Shown here: positions 26,484 through 36,149 of the stretch, in pieces
Numbering within the stretch: position 1 is the first letter of the stretch
Layout of the letters: the number at the start of each line of letters is the position of its first letter
Assembly (NCBI GenBank): GCA_016717705.1
Contig: JADKFD010000058.1
Coordinates: 1-54,967, forward strand
Reading direction: 5' to 3'
Origin: Rhodanobacteraceae bacterium
Lineage (GTDB): Bacteria > Pseudomonadota > Gammaproteobacteria > Xanthomonadales > SZUA-5
DNA length: 54,967 nucleotides
Program-made: the position numbers and the translations under genes
The notes under the pieces: model-generated
Database searches by the model: none
What the model was told of the DNA's origin: nothing
The model's input: the letters and a program-made list of their open reading frames with translations, nothing else

Positions 26484-28784
26484 ATGTCGTCGATCTCCGA
26501 CCAGCTCAAGCAGAGTGCACTTGAATATCACCGCCAGCATCCGCCGGGGAAGATCAAGGTCACGCCGACCAAGGCGCTGACCACCCAGCGCGACCTGTCG
26601 CTGGCTTATTCGCCAGGCGTGGCAGCTGCCTGCGACGCCATCGTCGCCGATCCCGATGAGGCATCCACAGTCACCGCCCGAGCCAATCTGGTCGCGGTGA
26701 TCACCAACGGCACCGCGGTGCTCGGCCTCGGCGCCATCGGGCCGCTGGCGGCCAAGCCGGTGATGGAAGGCAAAGGCGTGCTGTTCCAGAAGTTCGCCGG
26801 CATCGACGTGTTCGACATCGAAATCGACGAGCTCGACCCGGACAAGCTGGTCGACATCATCGCCAGCCTGGAACCGACCTTCGGCGGCATCAACCTGGAA
26901 GACATCAAGGCACCGGAGTGCTTCATCGTCGAGCGCAAGCTGCGCGAACGCATGAAGATTCCGGTGTTCCACGACGACCAGCATGGCACCGCGATCATCG
27001 TCGGCGCCGCCGTGGTCAATGCGCTGCATGTGCTCGGCAAGGACATCGGCACGGTGAAGCTCGCAGTGTCCGGCGCCGGTGCTGCCGGCATTGCCTGCCT
27101 CGACATGCTGGTGCAACTGGGCATGCGCCGCGAGAACATCCTCGTCACCGACCGCAAGGGCGTGGTTTACGTCGGCCGCGTCGAGGACATGGACGCCGAC
27201 AAGGCCCGCTACGCGCGCGACACGCCGCTGCGCACGCTGGCCGACATCGTCGCCGGCGCCGACATCTTTCTTGGCCTGTCGGCCGGCGGCGTGCTCAAGC
27301 CGGAGATGGTGGCGACCATGGCGCCGCAGCCGGTGATCCTGGCGCTGGCCAACCCGAACCCGGAAATCCTGCCGGAACATGCGCTGGCCGTGCGTCCGGA
27401 CGCGATCATCGCCACCGGCCGTTCGGACTACCCGAACCAGGTCAACAACGCGCTGTGTTTCCCCTACATCTTCCGCGGCGCGCTGGATGTCGGCGCAACG
27501 ACGATCACCGAGCCGATGAAGCTGGCCTGCGTGCACGCGATCGCCAAGCTGGCGCGCGAGGGCACTTCGGAAGTCGGAGCCGCGGCCTATGGCGGCGAGG
27601 TCAAGAGTTTTGGCCGCGACTGCCTGATCCCGCAGCCCTTCGATCCGCGCCTGCTGGTGCGCCTGGCGCCGGCGGTGGCACAGGCGGCGATGGACTCGGG
27701 CGTGGCCAAACGGCCGATTGCCGACATGGACGCCTATCGGCAGAAACTCGACCAGTTCATCTTCCGCACCGGCCTGATGATGAAGCCGGTGTTCGACGCC
27801 GCGCGGCGCGAACCCAAGCGCGTGGTGTTCGCCGAGGGCGAAGAAGAATCCATGCTGCGTGCGGTGCAGAACATCGTCGACGAGGGCTTCGCCAAACCGA
27901 TCCTGATCGGACGCCCGGCAGTGATCGAGCAGCGCATCGCACGCCTCGGCCTGTGGATCAAGCCGGGCGTGCACTTCGACATCACCAACATCGATTCCGA
28001 TCCGCGTTTCAACGACTACTGGCAGCACTATCACCGCATCATGGAGCGCCGCGGCGTCAATCCGGCGACCGCCAAGGCGGTGGTGCGCTCGCGCGGCACG
28101 GTGATCGGCGCGCTGATGGTCGAACGCGGCGAAGCCGATGCGATGATCGGCGGCACCGTCGGCCGCCTGCAGCGCAAGTTGCAGTATTGCCAGGACATTG
28201 TCGGCCTGGAGGGCGACATCGAGGCACCGGCGGCAATGAGCGCGGTCGCCTGCGACCGCGGCACTTTCTTCTTCCTCGACACCTACGTCAACCAGGACCC
28301 GAGCGCCCACGAACTGGCGACGGCGACCATCATGGCGGTGGAACGCCTGAAGGTCTTTGGCATCACCGCCAAGGTGGCGTTGCTGTCGCACTCGAACTTC
28401 GGCAGCGAGGACAGCGTGACCAGCCGCAAGATGCGCAAGGTGCTGGAAATGCTGCGCCAGCGCGCGCCGAACCTGGAGGTGGAGGGCGAAATGCACGCCG
28501 ATGCCGCCATCGACGCCGGCATCCGCGAACGCCTGTTCCCGAATTCCATGCTGACCGGTTCGGCCAACATGTTCGTGTTCCCGAATCTCGACTCCGCCAA
28601 CATCTGCTTCAACATGGTGCGCGTACTCACGGGCGGCGTGTCGCTGGGACCGATCGTCATGGGCCTGAAGAAGCCTTGCTACATCCTGACCAACTCGGCA
28701 ACGGTGCGCCGCATCGTCAACATGACCGCGCTGGCGGTGGTCGAGGCGCAGGTGCGTGGACGGCAGGGCGAGGCGGCCGGGTGA
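26484..28784 (+). CDS. maeB: NADP-dependent malic enzyme with phosphotransacetylase-like domain (MaeB)
   Basis: 766 residues from ATG 26484 (an in-frame TTG at 26469 would add five). Residues about 1-430 form the malic enzyme domain: SPGVAAACDAI, EGKGVLFQKFAGIDVFDIE, VFHDDQHGTAI and the NADP fold (VKLAVSGAGAAGIA). Residues about 440-766 are a PTA_PTB domain (KRVVFAEGEEESMLRAV, LTGSANMFVFPN), as in E. coli MaeB (759 aa), where it is regulatory. It decarboxylates malate to pyruvate with NADPH production. It is monocistronic by spacing, followed by a REP-like palindrome. Confidence 0.95.
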   Translation: MSSISDQLKQSALEYHRQHPPGKIKVTPTKALTTQRDLSLAYSPGVAAACDAIVADPDEASTVTARANLVAVITNGTAVLGLGAIGPLAAKPVMEGKGVLFQKFAGIDVFDIEIDELDPDKLVDIIASLEPTFGGINLEDIKAPECFIVERKLRERMKIPVFHDDQHGTAIIVGAAVVNALHVLGKDIGTVKLAVSGAGAAGIACLDMLVQLGMRRENILVTDRKGVVYVGRVEDMDADKARYARDTPLRTLADIVAGADIFLGLSAGGVLKPEMVATMAPQPVILALANPNPEILPEHALAVRPDAIIATGRSDYPNQVNNALCFPYIFRGALDVGATTITEPMKLACVHAIAKLAREGTSEVGAAAYGGEVKSFGRDCLIPQPFDPRLLVRLAPAVAQAAMDSGVAKRPIADMDAYRQKLDQFIFRTGLMMKPVFDAARREPKRVVFAEGEEESMLRAVQNIVDEGFAKPILIGRPAVIEQRIARLGLWIKPGVHFDITNIDSDPRFNDYWQHYHRIMERRGVNPATAKAVVRSRGTVIGALMVERGEADAMIGGTVGRLQRKLQYCQDIVGLEGDIEAPAAMSAVACDRGTFFFLDTYVNQDPSAHELATATIMAVERLKVFGITAKVALLSHSNFGSEDSVTSRKMRKVLEMLRQRAPNLEVEGEMHADAAIDAGIRERLFPNSMLTGSANMFVFPNLDSANICFNMVRVLTGGVSLGPIVMGLKKPCYILTNSATVRRIVNMTALAVVEAQVRGRQGEAAG

Positions 28785-28792
28785 GTTGTGTT

Positions 28793-28865
28793 TCGCGCGC
28801 GAGCGCGCTCCTACAATTCCTGCGTAGATCTGCGGAGCATTTGTAGGAGCGTGCTCGCGCGCGAT
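28793..28865. repeat. REPIN-like palindrome, family B (copy 1)
   Basis: Arms CGCGCGAGCGCGCTCCTACAA and TTGTAGGAGCGTGCTCGCGCGCG flank a core TTCCTGCGTAGATCTGCGGAGCA. It lies between the convergent maeB and diguanylate cyclase genes and may also act as a terminator. Confidence 0.75.
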
Positions 28866-28876
28866 CGCTTGCCACT

Positions 28877-30703
28877 CTACCCCGCCACCACCCGGTTGCG
28901 CCCGCTGCGCTTGGCGGCGTAAAGCGCGTCGTCGCTGCGCTTGCGCAGTTCGGCGGCGCCGAGAATGGCGGGCGGATCGACGGCCGCGACGCCGATGCTG
29001 ACGGTGATCGCGATCGCGCCGGCTTCGGTATCGAAGGCGCGAGCGGCGATGGCGCCGCGCAGAGTCTCGGCGCGCTGCAAAGCCATGTCGCGATCATGCC
29101 CCGGCAGCACCACGGTGAATTCCTCGCCGCCATAACGGGCGATGATCACGCCGTGCTCGGGGAAACAGCCCTCCAGCAGGCGCCCGAGCACGCGCAGGCA
29201 ATCGTCGCCCGCACCGTGCCCATGCTGGTCGTTGATTGACTTGAAGTGGTCGATGTCGATCATCAGCAGCGCCAGGCTGCGCCCGGTTTCCGCGGCGATC
29301 TGCCACTGCAGACGCAGGGCTTCGTCGAGGTAGCGGCGGTTGTAGACACCGGTCAGCCCGTCGCGGCGATTGACGTCCTCGAGTTGCGCGTTGGCCTGCG
29401 CCAGCGCTTGCGCCGTTTCTGCCAGTTCGCGAGTGCGCTCCTCGACGCGCGCTTCCAGCGTGTGCCGGGCATCGTATTCGACCGCCTCTTTCTCGGCGCG
29501 CAGCAGATGAATGCGATACGCCAGCGAAAATGCCAACAGCAGCATTTCCAGTGCCGAACCGATCTGCAGGCCGAATTCGGTGGCAATCGAACGCGGCAGC
29601 AGACCGAAGGAGGACAGCGGCAAGGCCACGCCACCGGCAATCAACAGGCCCCATGCAAGCAGGAAATACCACGCCGGCCGATAGCCGCTGCGGCCGCTGA
29701 TCAGCGCTGACACGGTGACCACGATGCCGAACACGATGACGCCGATGTTCAGCAACTGCGTGACCTGCAGTTGCCAGCGGGTGAATGCCAGCAGCGACAG
29801 CAGCGCGAAACCCGGGACCACCCAGTCGAACAGACGCGCCACCCGCGGCACCCGTCGCCGAAGGTCGAGGAAGCTGCGGGCGAACAGCAGCGAGCTGCAC
29901 AGCACCGCACCGATCGACACTGGCAGCGAGGCGCTCTGCCAGGTGGTCGCGTTGGGCCACAGATACTGGAAGCCGACACCGTTGAACGCCAGCATCAACA
30001 GGCCGAAGGCGGCGAGATAGGCCAGGTAATAGGCGTAACTGGCATCGCGGATCGACGCCAGCACCGCCAGGTTGTAGAGAAACAGCGCCAGCAGGATGCC
30101 GTAATACAGACCCAGTCCGGCCTGTTCGTCGTGACTGGCAGCCCACAGCTCGGTTGGCGTGAAAAGGCGCAGCGGCAACTGGATCGACGAGGTTGAACGC
30201 ACGCCGATGAGCACGTCCAGCCCACCGCCACGCGGCAGAGCCAGCTCGACATTCGGATAACGGTGGGCCACGCCGCGCGCGGCGAACGGCAGGCGATCGC
30301 CGAGTAGAAACTCACGCACCTCCCCCGCCTGATCGCGCGTCTGGATCAGGATTTCGTCGATGCGCGGCTGCTCGATCACCAGCTGCCAGCGCTGCGCCGC
30401 GTGGTCGACGTTGTCGATACGGACGAAGAACCAGCGCGCGCCATGGACAAAGCCAAAACTGGGATTGGGCCCCGGCAGCGGCGACAGTTCGCCGCGCGCG
30501 ACCGCGTCCCACGCGCGCTGCGCATCCAGGGTGTCGACCTGCGGATCGAGCATTCCGAGCGCCGGAACCAGATCGACACGAAAGCCCCCCGCAGCAGTCA
30601 GGCGCACCGGTTCGGCAACGCAGGGCAGCGATGTCAGCCACAGCAGGCACAGGATCAGCCGGTGCAGGCGCACGGATTCTCGATCTCGCTTCGGTCGCTG
30701 CAT
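28877..30703 (-). CDS. 7TMR-DISM diguanylate cyclase
   Basis: 608 residues from ATG 30703 (the open frame runs to 30820 but lacks a signal there). The signal peptide is LILCLLWLTSLPCVA. A periplasmic 7TMR-DISM extracellular beta domain (about 40-170) precedes seven transmembrane helices (about 180-400). A coiled coil follows (LEARVEERTRELAETAQAL), then a C-terminal GGDEF domain with the active variant RYGGEEF and DGLTGVYNRRYLDE. The inhibitory RxxD site is not visible (PEHG at the expected place). It should make c-di-GMP in response to a periplasmic ligand. Divergent from the DUF457 gene. Confidence 0.93.
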   Translation of the reverse strand: MQRPKRDRESVRLHRLILCLLWLTSLPCVAEPVRLTAAGGFRVDLVPALGMLDPQVDTLDAQRAWDAVARGELSPLPGPNPSFGFVHGARWFFVRIDNVDHAAQRWQLVIEQPRIDEILIQTRDQAGEVREFLLGDRLPFAARGVAHRYPNVELALPRGGGLDVLIGVRSTSSIQLPLRLFTPTELWAASHDEQAGLGLYYGILLALFLYNLAVLASIRDASYAYYLAYLAAFGLLMLAFNGVGFQYLWPNATTWQSASLPVSIGAVLCSSLLFARSFLDLRRRVPRVARLFDWVVPGFALLSLLAFTRWQLQVTQLLNIGVIVFGIVVTVSALISGRSGYRPAWYFLLAWGLLIAGGVALPLSSFGLLPRSIATEFGLQIGSALEMLLLAFSLAYRIHLLRAEKEAVEYDARHTLEARVEERTRELAETAQALAQANAQLEDVNRRDGLTGVYNRRYLDEALRLQWQIAAETGRSLALLMIDIDHFKSINDQHGHGAGDDCLRVLGRLLEGCFPEHGVIIARYGGEEFTVVLPGHDRDMALQRAETLRGAIAARAFDTEAGAIAITVSIGVAAVDPPAILGAAELRKRSDDALYAAKRSGRNRVVAG

Positions 30704-30770
30704 GCTACAGCGTCGGCCCCTGGGTCCACCCGTAATCGGCAGTTTCACGTAACACCCGTAGACTGCGGCG

Positions 30771-31814
30771 ATGGACTCATTGACCCAGATCGCGCTCGGC
30801 GCGACGCTCGCAGCCGCCATTGCGCCGCCGGACCAGCGGCGGCGCGCGCTGGTCTACGGCGCGGCGCTCGGCACCCTGCCGGACCTCGACGTGTTGATCC
30901 GCTACGGCGACCCGGTTGCGGATTTCACGAACCACCGCAGCTTCAGCCATTCGCTGCTGGTCCTGACCGCGCTGGCGCCCTTGCTGTGGCTGGCATGCCG
31001 GCAGTTCGACGCGGCGCTGCGACTGGCGCCGCGGCGCTGGCTGGCGATCTTCTGGCTGACGCTGGTGACGCACCCGTTGCTGGATGCGATGACCATCTAT
31101 GGCACCCAGTTGCTGTGGCCGTTCGACAGCACCCCATTTGGCGTCGGCAGCGTGTTCATCATCGACCCGCTGTACACCCTGCCCTTGCTGCTGGCGATGA
31201 CCTGGGTGGCGTGGCGACCGCTCAGTATCGCGGCAGCGCGCTCCTTGCCATGGGCGCTGGCGCTGTCGACCGCTTACCTCGGCTGGAGCGTCATCGCCCA
31301 GCGCCATGTCGAAGCACATGCGCGGCAGGCGCTGGCAAACGCAGGCGAGGCGCCAGCTGCGGTGCTGGCGCTGCCGAGCGCCTTCAACACGCTGCTCTGG
31401 CGTGTGCTGGTGCGCGAGGATGGCGGCTACCGCGAGGCCTATTACTCGCTGCTGGCCGACGACTGGCCCGGCCCGTGGCGACGCTTCGCCAGTGCCGACG
31501 ATCTGATCCCGGCGCTGTCCGGACAGTGGGCCTTCGATCGACTGCGCTGGTTCACCCACGGCTACTACGCCATCCATCGCGAAGGCGACGATGTCGTGAT
31601 CAGCGATCTGCGCATGGGCTCGGAACCGGCGTATGTGTTCCGTTTCAGCATCGCGCGCATGGTCGACAGTCAACCGGTGCCGGCCGCGACGCTGCAGCAG
31701 TCGCCGCTGCGTCCACTCGGAAAGGCCGTCGGCTGGCTGCTGTCGCGTGTGGTCACGCCAGGGCATGCACTGCCGCCGCCGGACCAGGTTCTGGCCCTGC
31801 CGCAATCCAAGTAG
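30771..31814 (+). CDS. DUF457/YdjM-type membrane-bound metal-dependent hydrolase
   Basis: 347 residues starting MDSLTQIALGATLAAAIAP. Candidate metal ligands occur in TLPDLDVL, NHRSFSHSLL and THPLLDAMTIYGTQLL, the pattern of the DUF457 family that includes E. coli YdjM. Several hydrophobic helices follow (ALAPLLWLA, LAIFWLTLV, LYTLPLLLAMTWVAW). The soluble C-terminal part (about 190-347) is rich in aromatic residues. The substrate is unknown; phospholipase D-like membrane enzymes are distant relatives. No LexA box was found upstream. Confidence 0.82.
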   Translation: MDSLTQIALGATLAAAIAPPDQRRRALVYGAALGTLPDLDVLIRYGDPVADFTNHRSFSHSLLVLTALAPLLWLACRQFDAALRLAPRRWLAIFWLTLVTHPLLDAMTIYGTQLLWPFDSTPFGVGSVFIIDPLYTLPLLLAMTWVAWRPLSIAAARSLPWALALSTAYLGWSVIAQRHVEAHARQALANAGEAPAAVLALPSAFNTLLWRVLVREDGGYREAYYSLLADDWPGPWRRFASADDLIPALSGQWAFDRLRWFTHGYYAIHREGDDVVISDLRMGSEPAYVFRFSIARMVDSQPVPAATLQQSPLRPLGKAVGWLLSRVVTPGHALPPPDQVLALPQSK

Positions 31815-31915
31815 ATTACGTTGGCCGCACAGCGACCTACCTGACATCGGCGCGTGGATTTCACCTGGGGAGCGTAGATGTCACTTAGTTCGCCCAGCGA
31901 GCAACGTGACCTACG
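31812..31915. repeat. diverged family A repeat
   Basis: GATTACGTTGGCCGCACAGCGACCTACCTGAC at the left and GAGCAACGTGACCTAC at the right resemble the GTAGGTCACGTTG family, with GTAGATGTCACTTAG in between. It begins at the stop codon of the DUF457 gene and ends 65 nt before the next start. Confidence 0.5.
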
Positions 31916-31979
31916 CGCGCTAACCCCATTCCACTCCCGCGGTCGTTTCTGTCATTGAACCCACCCGCAGGAGACAGAA

Positions 31980-32789
31980 ATGAGCCCGCGCAAGCTGATC
32001 CCGATCCTCGCCCTGACCGCCGCGCTGCTGCCCGGCCTGGCCGCCGCACAGCGCGTCGAAGTGCGCCTGGAAGACCGTACGCTCGGCCGCAGCATCCCGC
32101 TGCACCACTTCGATGGCCGCCTGTACGCCGCCGGCGAACCGGGCCACCGCTATGCCATCCGCGTCACCAATCGCACCGGCGAGCGTGTCCTGGCGGTGGT
32201 TTCGGTCGACGGCGTCAATGTGGTCACCGGGCAGACCGCCAATCCGGGTCAGTCCGGCTATGTGCTCGACCCCTGGCAGAGCACCACCATCAACGGCTGG
32301 CGCAAGAACCTGAGCGAGATCGCCGCGTTCAACTTCGCGCCGTTGCCGGAGAGCTATGCCGCGCGCACCGGGCGTCCGGATGATGTCGGCGTGATCGGCG
32401 TGGCGGTGTTCGAGGAACAGCGCTACTACCCGCAGTACGACGACGAGATCGCGCTGTCGCGGCGCGCGCCTGCGGCCGAGCCGTATGCCGGCGCGCAGCC
32501 CGCAGCGCCTTCGACACGCGACCAGGCCGCCGCCGAAGCCGCCAGCGGGATCCCCGGCCGCGAGCGGTCGGAGGAAAAGCTCGGCACCGGCCATGGCGAG
32601 CGCGAATGGAGCCAGGCGCGCCAGACCCAGTTCGTGCGCGCCAGTTCGCAGCCCGCTGAAGTCAACGCGATCTGGTACGACAGTCGCCGCAACCTGATCG
32701 CCGCCGGCATCCTGCCGCCGCCGTATCGTCACTATGCCGAGCAAGGCGACGCCCGCCCGTTCCCGGGCTTCGTGCCGGACCCTTGGTGA
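31980..32789 (+). CDS. secreted protein of unknown function
   Basis: 269 residues from ATG 31980 with an excellent AGGAG at 8 nt. The signal peptide (LIPILALTAALLPGLAAAQ) is cleaved after AAA/AAQ. Residues about 25-160 look like one beta-rich domain with NRTGERVLAVVSVDGVNV and QSTTINGWRKN. The C-terminal half is low complexity (Ala/Pro/Glu-rich) and ends with EVNAIWYDSRRNLIAAGI and a Pro-rich tail. I do not recognise a function. The first domain gives the impression of a conserved proteobacterial family. It stands alone, flanked by repeats on both sides. Confidence 0.8.
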   Translation: MSPRKLIPILALTAALLPGLAAAQRVEVRLEDRTLGRSIPLHHFDGRLYAAGEPGHRYAIRVTNRTGERVLAVVSVDGVNVVTGQTANPGQSGYVLDPWQSTTINGWRKNLSEIAAFNFAPLPESYAARTGRPDDVGVIGVAVFEEQRYYPQYDDEIALSRRAPAAEPYAGAQPAAPSTRDQAAAEAASGIPGRERSEEKLGTGHGEREWSQARQTQFVRASSQPAEVNAIWYDSRRNLIAAGILPPPYRHYAEQGDARPFPGFVPDPW

Positions 32790-32814
32790 GACCCGGTCAC
32801 GACAGGACAAGTCT

Positions 32815-32896
32815 GGAGTGCGGTGGCTTGCCACCGCTGTGGATGGGGCTGCGAACACCGACAAGCATCCAGAGCGCCGGCTAGCCGGCGCACTCC
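32815..32896. repeat. inverted repeat GGAGTGCGG...CGCACTCC
   Basis: The outer GGAGTGCG/CGCACTCC arms each carry an inner hairpin, GCGGTGGCTTGCCACCGC at 32820-32837 and GCGCCGGCTAGCCGGCGC at 32874-32891, separated by about 36 nt. A BIME-like double hairpin between the secreted unknown and the DUF885 gene. Confidence 0.65.
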
Positions 32897-32951
32897 AGGT
32901 TTGCCCGGTCGCGACTGGTTAGACTGAGGCTCCCCAATTGCGGAGCCAGCG

Positions 32952-34664
32952 ATGCCCACCCTGCCCCGCTGGATCGGCCTTGCCGCCGCCTGCCTGATCA
33001 GCTCCGCCGCAGTGGCTGCGGACACGGTTGCCGACTATGTCGATCACTACCTCGACATGTTCCCATCCAGGGCCACCGCCGCCGGTCGTTACGCCAGCGA
33101 CGATCGCCTGGAGCAACTGGACAAGGACAGCCGGGCACGTTGGATCGCCTACAACGAGTCCAGCCTCGCCGCGCTGAATCTGGAACTGGCGGGACAGCCC
33201 GAAAACGCGCGGCGTATCGACCTGGAATTGCTGCAGCGCCAGGTGCAGCAGGAGTTGCTGGAATGGCGCGACGGCGATCGCCCACGCAACGATCCGCTGT
33301 TCTGGGCCGAGCCGCTGAGCCAGGCAACGCTGTATCTGGTGCTGCGCCAGGATCGTCCGGCCAACGAGCGCCTGACGCTGGCGGCGCGCCGCACTGAAGG
33401 CATTCCCCGGCTGGTCGACCAGGCGCTGACAGCGCTGGCGGACGCCGATCCGTCCCGGGTGGTTCCGCAGCAGGCCGCCGAAGCGGCGACCCGCCTGCGT
33501 GCGCTGGCCGGTTTCTATCGCGACGGTCTGCCCAAGGCGCAGGGCGCATCGTCCGGACTGAAGAGTCGATTGCAGAAGGCTGGCGTGATTGCGGCGCGCG
33601 CGATCGAGAAGCTGGCTGTTCGCGCCGATGAACTCGCCGCCGCCGGCACGGCGGATTTTCGCCTCGGCGCGCGCTATGCAGAGCGATTCCGCATTGTCAC
33701 TGGTATCCAGCAAGCGGTGCCCGAAGTGCTCGCCCAGGCACGTCGCGAGCTTGCCGACAAACGTCAGGAGGCAGCCGCCTATGGCCGCGGCGTTTGGGCC
33801 ACGCTGCGCCCGGATACGCCGGTGCCACTCGACGACAACGAGGTGTTGCGCCAGTTGTTCACGCTGATCGAGGCGGCACGACCGGCGTCCACCCAGGAAC
33901 TGGTGGCGCAATACACGGCCGACACCGATGCCGCCTTTGACTTCGCCACCGAACATGAACTGCTGACCCTGCCCGAGCCCCGCACGTTGGTGATCAGCAC
34001 CGCGCCGGCCTGGCTCGGCGGCCAGAGCGTCGGCGGCGTCTACCCAGCCGGTCCCTTCGATCCGGATGCGCAGACTCTGTTCCTGTTGCCCAACATCCCC
34101 GATTCGGCACCCGAAGACGCGAAGGCGCGCTTCTTCAGCGCCTTCAACAGTGGCTTCAACCGCATGATCGTGCCGCATGAGCTGGTGCCCGGGCACTATG
34201 TGCAACTCAAGGTCGCCGCGCGCCAGCCGCACGCCGTGCGCAGCCTGTTCGGCGACGGCGTCTACAGCGAGGGCTGGGGCAGCTTCTCGGAGCGCCTGAT
34301 GCTGGATCTGGGCTGGGGCGGCCCGCAGGAGCGTCTGGCGCACTACAAGAAACAGCTGGAAAACATCGCGCGGCTGATTGCCGACATCGTCGTCCACAGC
34401 GAAGGCTGGGATGAAGCGCGCCTGGCGCAGTTCCTGACCGACGAGGCCCTGCTCGACGCCCAGTTCGCGTCGAACATGTGGCGCCGCGCGATGCTCACAT
34501 CGCCGCAGCTGACCACCTACCACCAGGGCTATCGCGACATCCACGCCATCTGGCTGGATTGGCGTCGTCTGCACCCGGATCGTCCGCTGCGCGAATTCAC
34601 CGACGGCATGCTGGCGCTCGGCGCCGTGCCGGTGCGCGAGTACCGGGCGGTGTTGTTGCCGTAA
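32952..34664 (+). CDS. DUF885 family secreted metallopeptidase-like protein
   Basis: 570 residues, signal peptide WIGLAAACLISSAAVAAD. The DUF885 core has the zinc-site-like HELVPGHYVQ near residue 414, followed by the glutamate-bearing GVYSEGWGSFSERLM, and C-terminal AQFLTDEALLDAQFA. Family members are predicted M2/M32-like peptidases, cellular role unknown. It is periplasmic or membrane-associated by signal. Start ATG 32952 sits right after the inverted repeat. Confidence 0.88.
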   Translation: MPTLPRWIGLAAACLISSAAVAADTVADYVDHYLDMFPSRATAAGRYASDDRLEQLDKDSRARWIAYNESSLAALNLELAGQPENARRIDLELLQRQVQQELLEWRDGDRPRNDPLFWAEPLSQATLYLVLRQDRPANERLTLAARRTEGIPRLVDQALTALADADPSRVVPQQAAEAATRLRALAGFYRDGLPKAQGASSGLKSRLQKAGVIAARAIEKLAVRADELAAAGTADFRLGARYAERFRIVTGIQQAVPEVLAQARRELADKRQEAAAYGRGVWATLRPDTPVPLDDNEVLRQLFTLIEAARPASTQELVAQYTADTDAAFDFATEHELLTLPEPRTLVISTAPAWLGGQSVGGVYPAGPFDPDAQTLFLLPNIPDSAPEDAKARFFSAFNSGFNRMIVPHELVPGHYVQLKVAARQPHAVRSLFGDGVYSEGWGSFSERLMLDLGWGGPQERLAHYKKQLENIARLIADIVVHSEGWDEARLAQFLTDEALLDAQFASNMWRRAMLTSPQLTTYHQGYRDIHAIWLDWRRLHPDRPLREFTDGMLALGAVPVREYRAVLLP

Positions 34665-34680
34665 CTGCAGGGAGGGAGCG

Positions 34681-34908
34681 GCTTGTGCTCTGGCTTCACC
34701 TGTGGGAGCGGGTTTACCCCGCGAGCTTTGCTTGTGCTCTGGCTTCACCTGTGGGAGCGGGTTTACCCCGCGAGCTTTGCTGTTCGGTCTCTGGGCTGTT
34801 CTGGTACTGCCGAAGATCAACAGCTCGCGGGGTAAACCCGCTCCCACAAAATCAACAGCTCGCGGGGTGAACCCGCTCCCACAAAGTCAATGGCTCGTGG
34901 GGTGAACC
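34681..34908. repeat. cluster of five GTGGGAGCGGGTTTACCCCGCGAG repeats (family C) with a 49-bp tandem duplication
   Basis: Two perfect 49-bp tandem units (34681-34729 and 34730-34778) each hold one forward repeat. Three inverted copies follow at 34822-34848, 34857-34883 and 34890-34908 (the last partial), giving a large potential stem. The motif is of the REP type known from Pseudomonas. No RAYT transposase is in the window. The cluster fills most of the space between the DUF885 and tdh genes. Confidence 0.85.
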
Positions 34909-34962
34909 CATCCTGCACGGCCTATACTTTTGCGCCTCCCGATCACCTTTGAGGACGCCCCC

Positions 34963-35997
34963 ATGCCACAGATGATGAAAGCCCTGGTCAAGCGCGAGGC
35001 CGGCAAGGGGATCTGGATGGAGCAGGTGCCGCTGCCGGAAGTCGGCACCAATGACGTGCTGGTCAAGCTGGAAAAGACCGCGATCTGCGGCACCGACCTG
35101 CATATCTACAAATGGGACGAATGGAGCCAGCGCACGATCAAGCCGGGCCTGGTGATCGGCCACGAGTTCGTCGGCCGCATCGTCGACATGGGCGCCGGCG
35201 TGCGCGGCTACCAGCTGGGCCAGCGCGTCTCCGCCGAAGGCCACATCGTCTGCGGCGTTTGCCGCAACTGCCGCGCCGGCAAGCAGCATCTGTGTCCGCA
35301 TACCATCGGCATCGGCGTCAACCGCAACGGCGCCTTCGCCGAATACATCTCGATGCCCGCGTCGAACCTGTGGCCGATCCCGGACCAGATCTCCTCGGAA
35401 CTGGCGGCCTTCTTCGACCCCTACGGCAACGCCGCGCACTGCGCGCTGGAATTCGACGTCATCGGCGAGGACGTGCTGATCACCGGCGCGGGCCCGATCG
35501 GCATCATCGCCGCCGGCATCTGCAAGCATGTCGGCGCGCGCAATGTGGTGGTCACCGACGTCAACGACTACCGCCTGAAGCTGGCCGCCGACATGGGCGC
35601 CACGCGCGTGGTGAACGTCGCCAAGCAGTCGGTCAAGGACGTGATGGCGGACCTGCACATGGAAGGCTTCGACGTCGGCCTGGAAATGAGCGGCAACCAG
35701 CGCGCCTTCCAGGACATGCTCGACTGCATGTACCACGGCGGCAAGATCGCGCTGCTGGGCATCCTGCCCAAGGGCGCCGGCATCGACTGGGACAAGGTGA
35801 TCTTCAAGGGCCTCACGCTGCAGGGCATCTACGGCCGGCGCATGTACGAGACCTGGTACAAGATGACGCAGATGGTGCTGACCGGCTTCCCGCTGCAGAA
35901 GGTGCTCACCCACCAGATCCACATCGACGACTTCCAGCGCGGCTTCGATTTGATGGAAGCGGGCGCTTGCGGCAAAGTGGTGTGCAGCTGGAACTGA
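34963..35997 (+). CDS. tdh: L-threonine 3-dehydrogenase
   Basis: 344 residues from ATG 34963 with GAGGA upstream. A zinc medium-chain dehydrogenase: catalytic zinc site ICGTDLHIYKWDEW and GHEFVG, structural zinc lobe CGVCRNCRAGKQHLC, Rossmann motif ITGAGPIGIIAAG. The KWDEW and GIGVNRNGAFAEYI phrases are specific to Tdh. It oxidises threonine to 2-amino-3-ketobutyrate with NAD+. The usual partner kbl is not adjacent. A small stem (CGGTG...CACCG) follows the stop at 35999-36015. Confidence 0.95.
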   Translation: MPQMMKALVKREAGKGIWMEQVPLPEVGTNDVLVKLEKTAICGTDLHIYKWDEWSQRTIKPGLVIGHEFVGRIVDMGAGVRGYQLGQRVSAEGHIVCGVCRNCRAGKQHLCPHTIGIGVNRNGAFAEYISMPASNLWPIPDQISSELAAFFDPYGNAAHCALEFDVIGEDVLITGAGPIGIIAAGICKHVGARNVVVTDVNDYRLKLAADMGATRVVNVAKQSVKDVMADLHMEGFDVGLEMSGNQRAFQDMLDCMYHGGKIALLGILPKGAGIDWDKVIFKGLTLQGIYGRRMYETWYKMTQMVLTGFPLQKVLTHQIHIDDFQRGFDLMEAGACGKVVCSWN

Positions 35998-36149
35998 CGG
36001 TGAATTTCGCACCGTGAAGCTGTGCGGATTCCACTCCCTGGTTCAACGCCGAGCTTTGGTAGGCCGGGTACGCGCGGCAACAATGGTCGTTGGTGCGAAG
36101 TGTGGATCCGCGCGACACCCGGCGCTGTGCGTCGGCTGCCTCGCCCAGG

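Noticed and set aside
26085..28496. 803-codon minus-strand open frame
   Set aside because: Exact antisense of maeB, His/Asp-rich, no domains; shadow.
32919..34847. 642-codon minus-strand open frame
   Set aside because: Antisense of the DUF885 gene, which has a signal peptide and an HELxPGH motif on the plus strand.
34681..34908. Possible CRISPR array
   Set aside because: Repeats occur in both orientations, spacing is irregular, two units are an exact tandem and no cas genes are present; it is a REP cluster.
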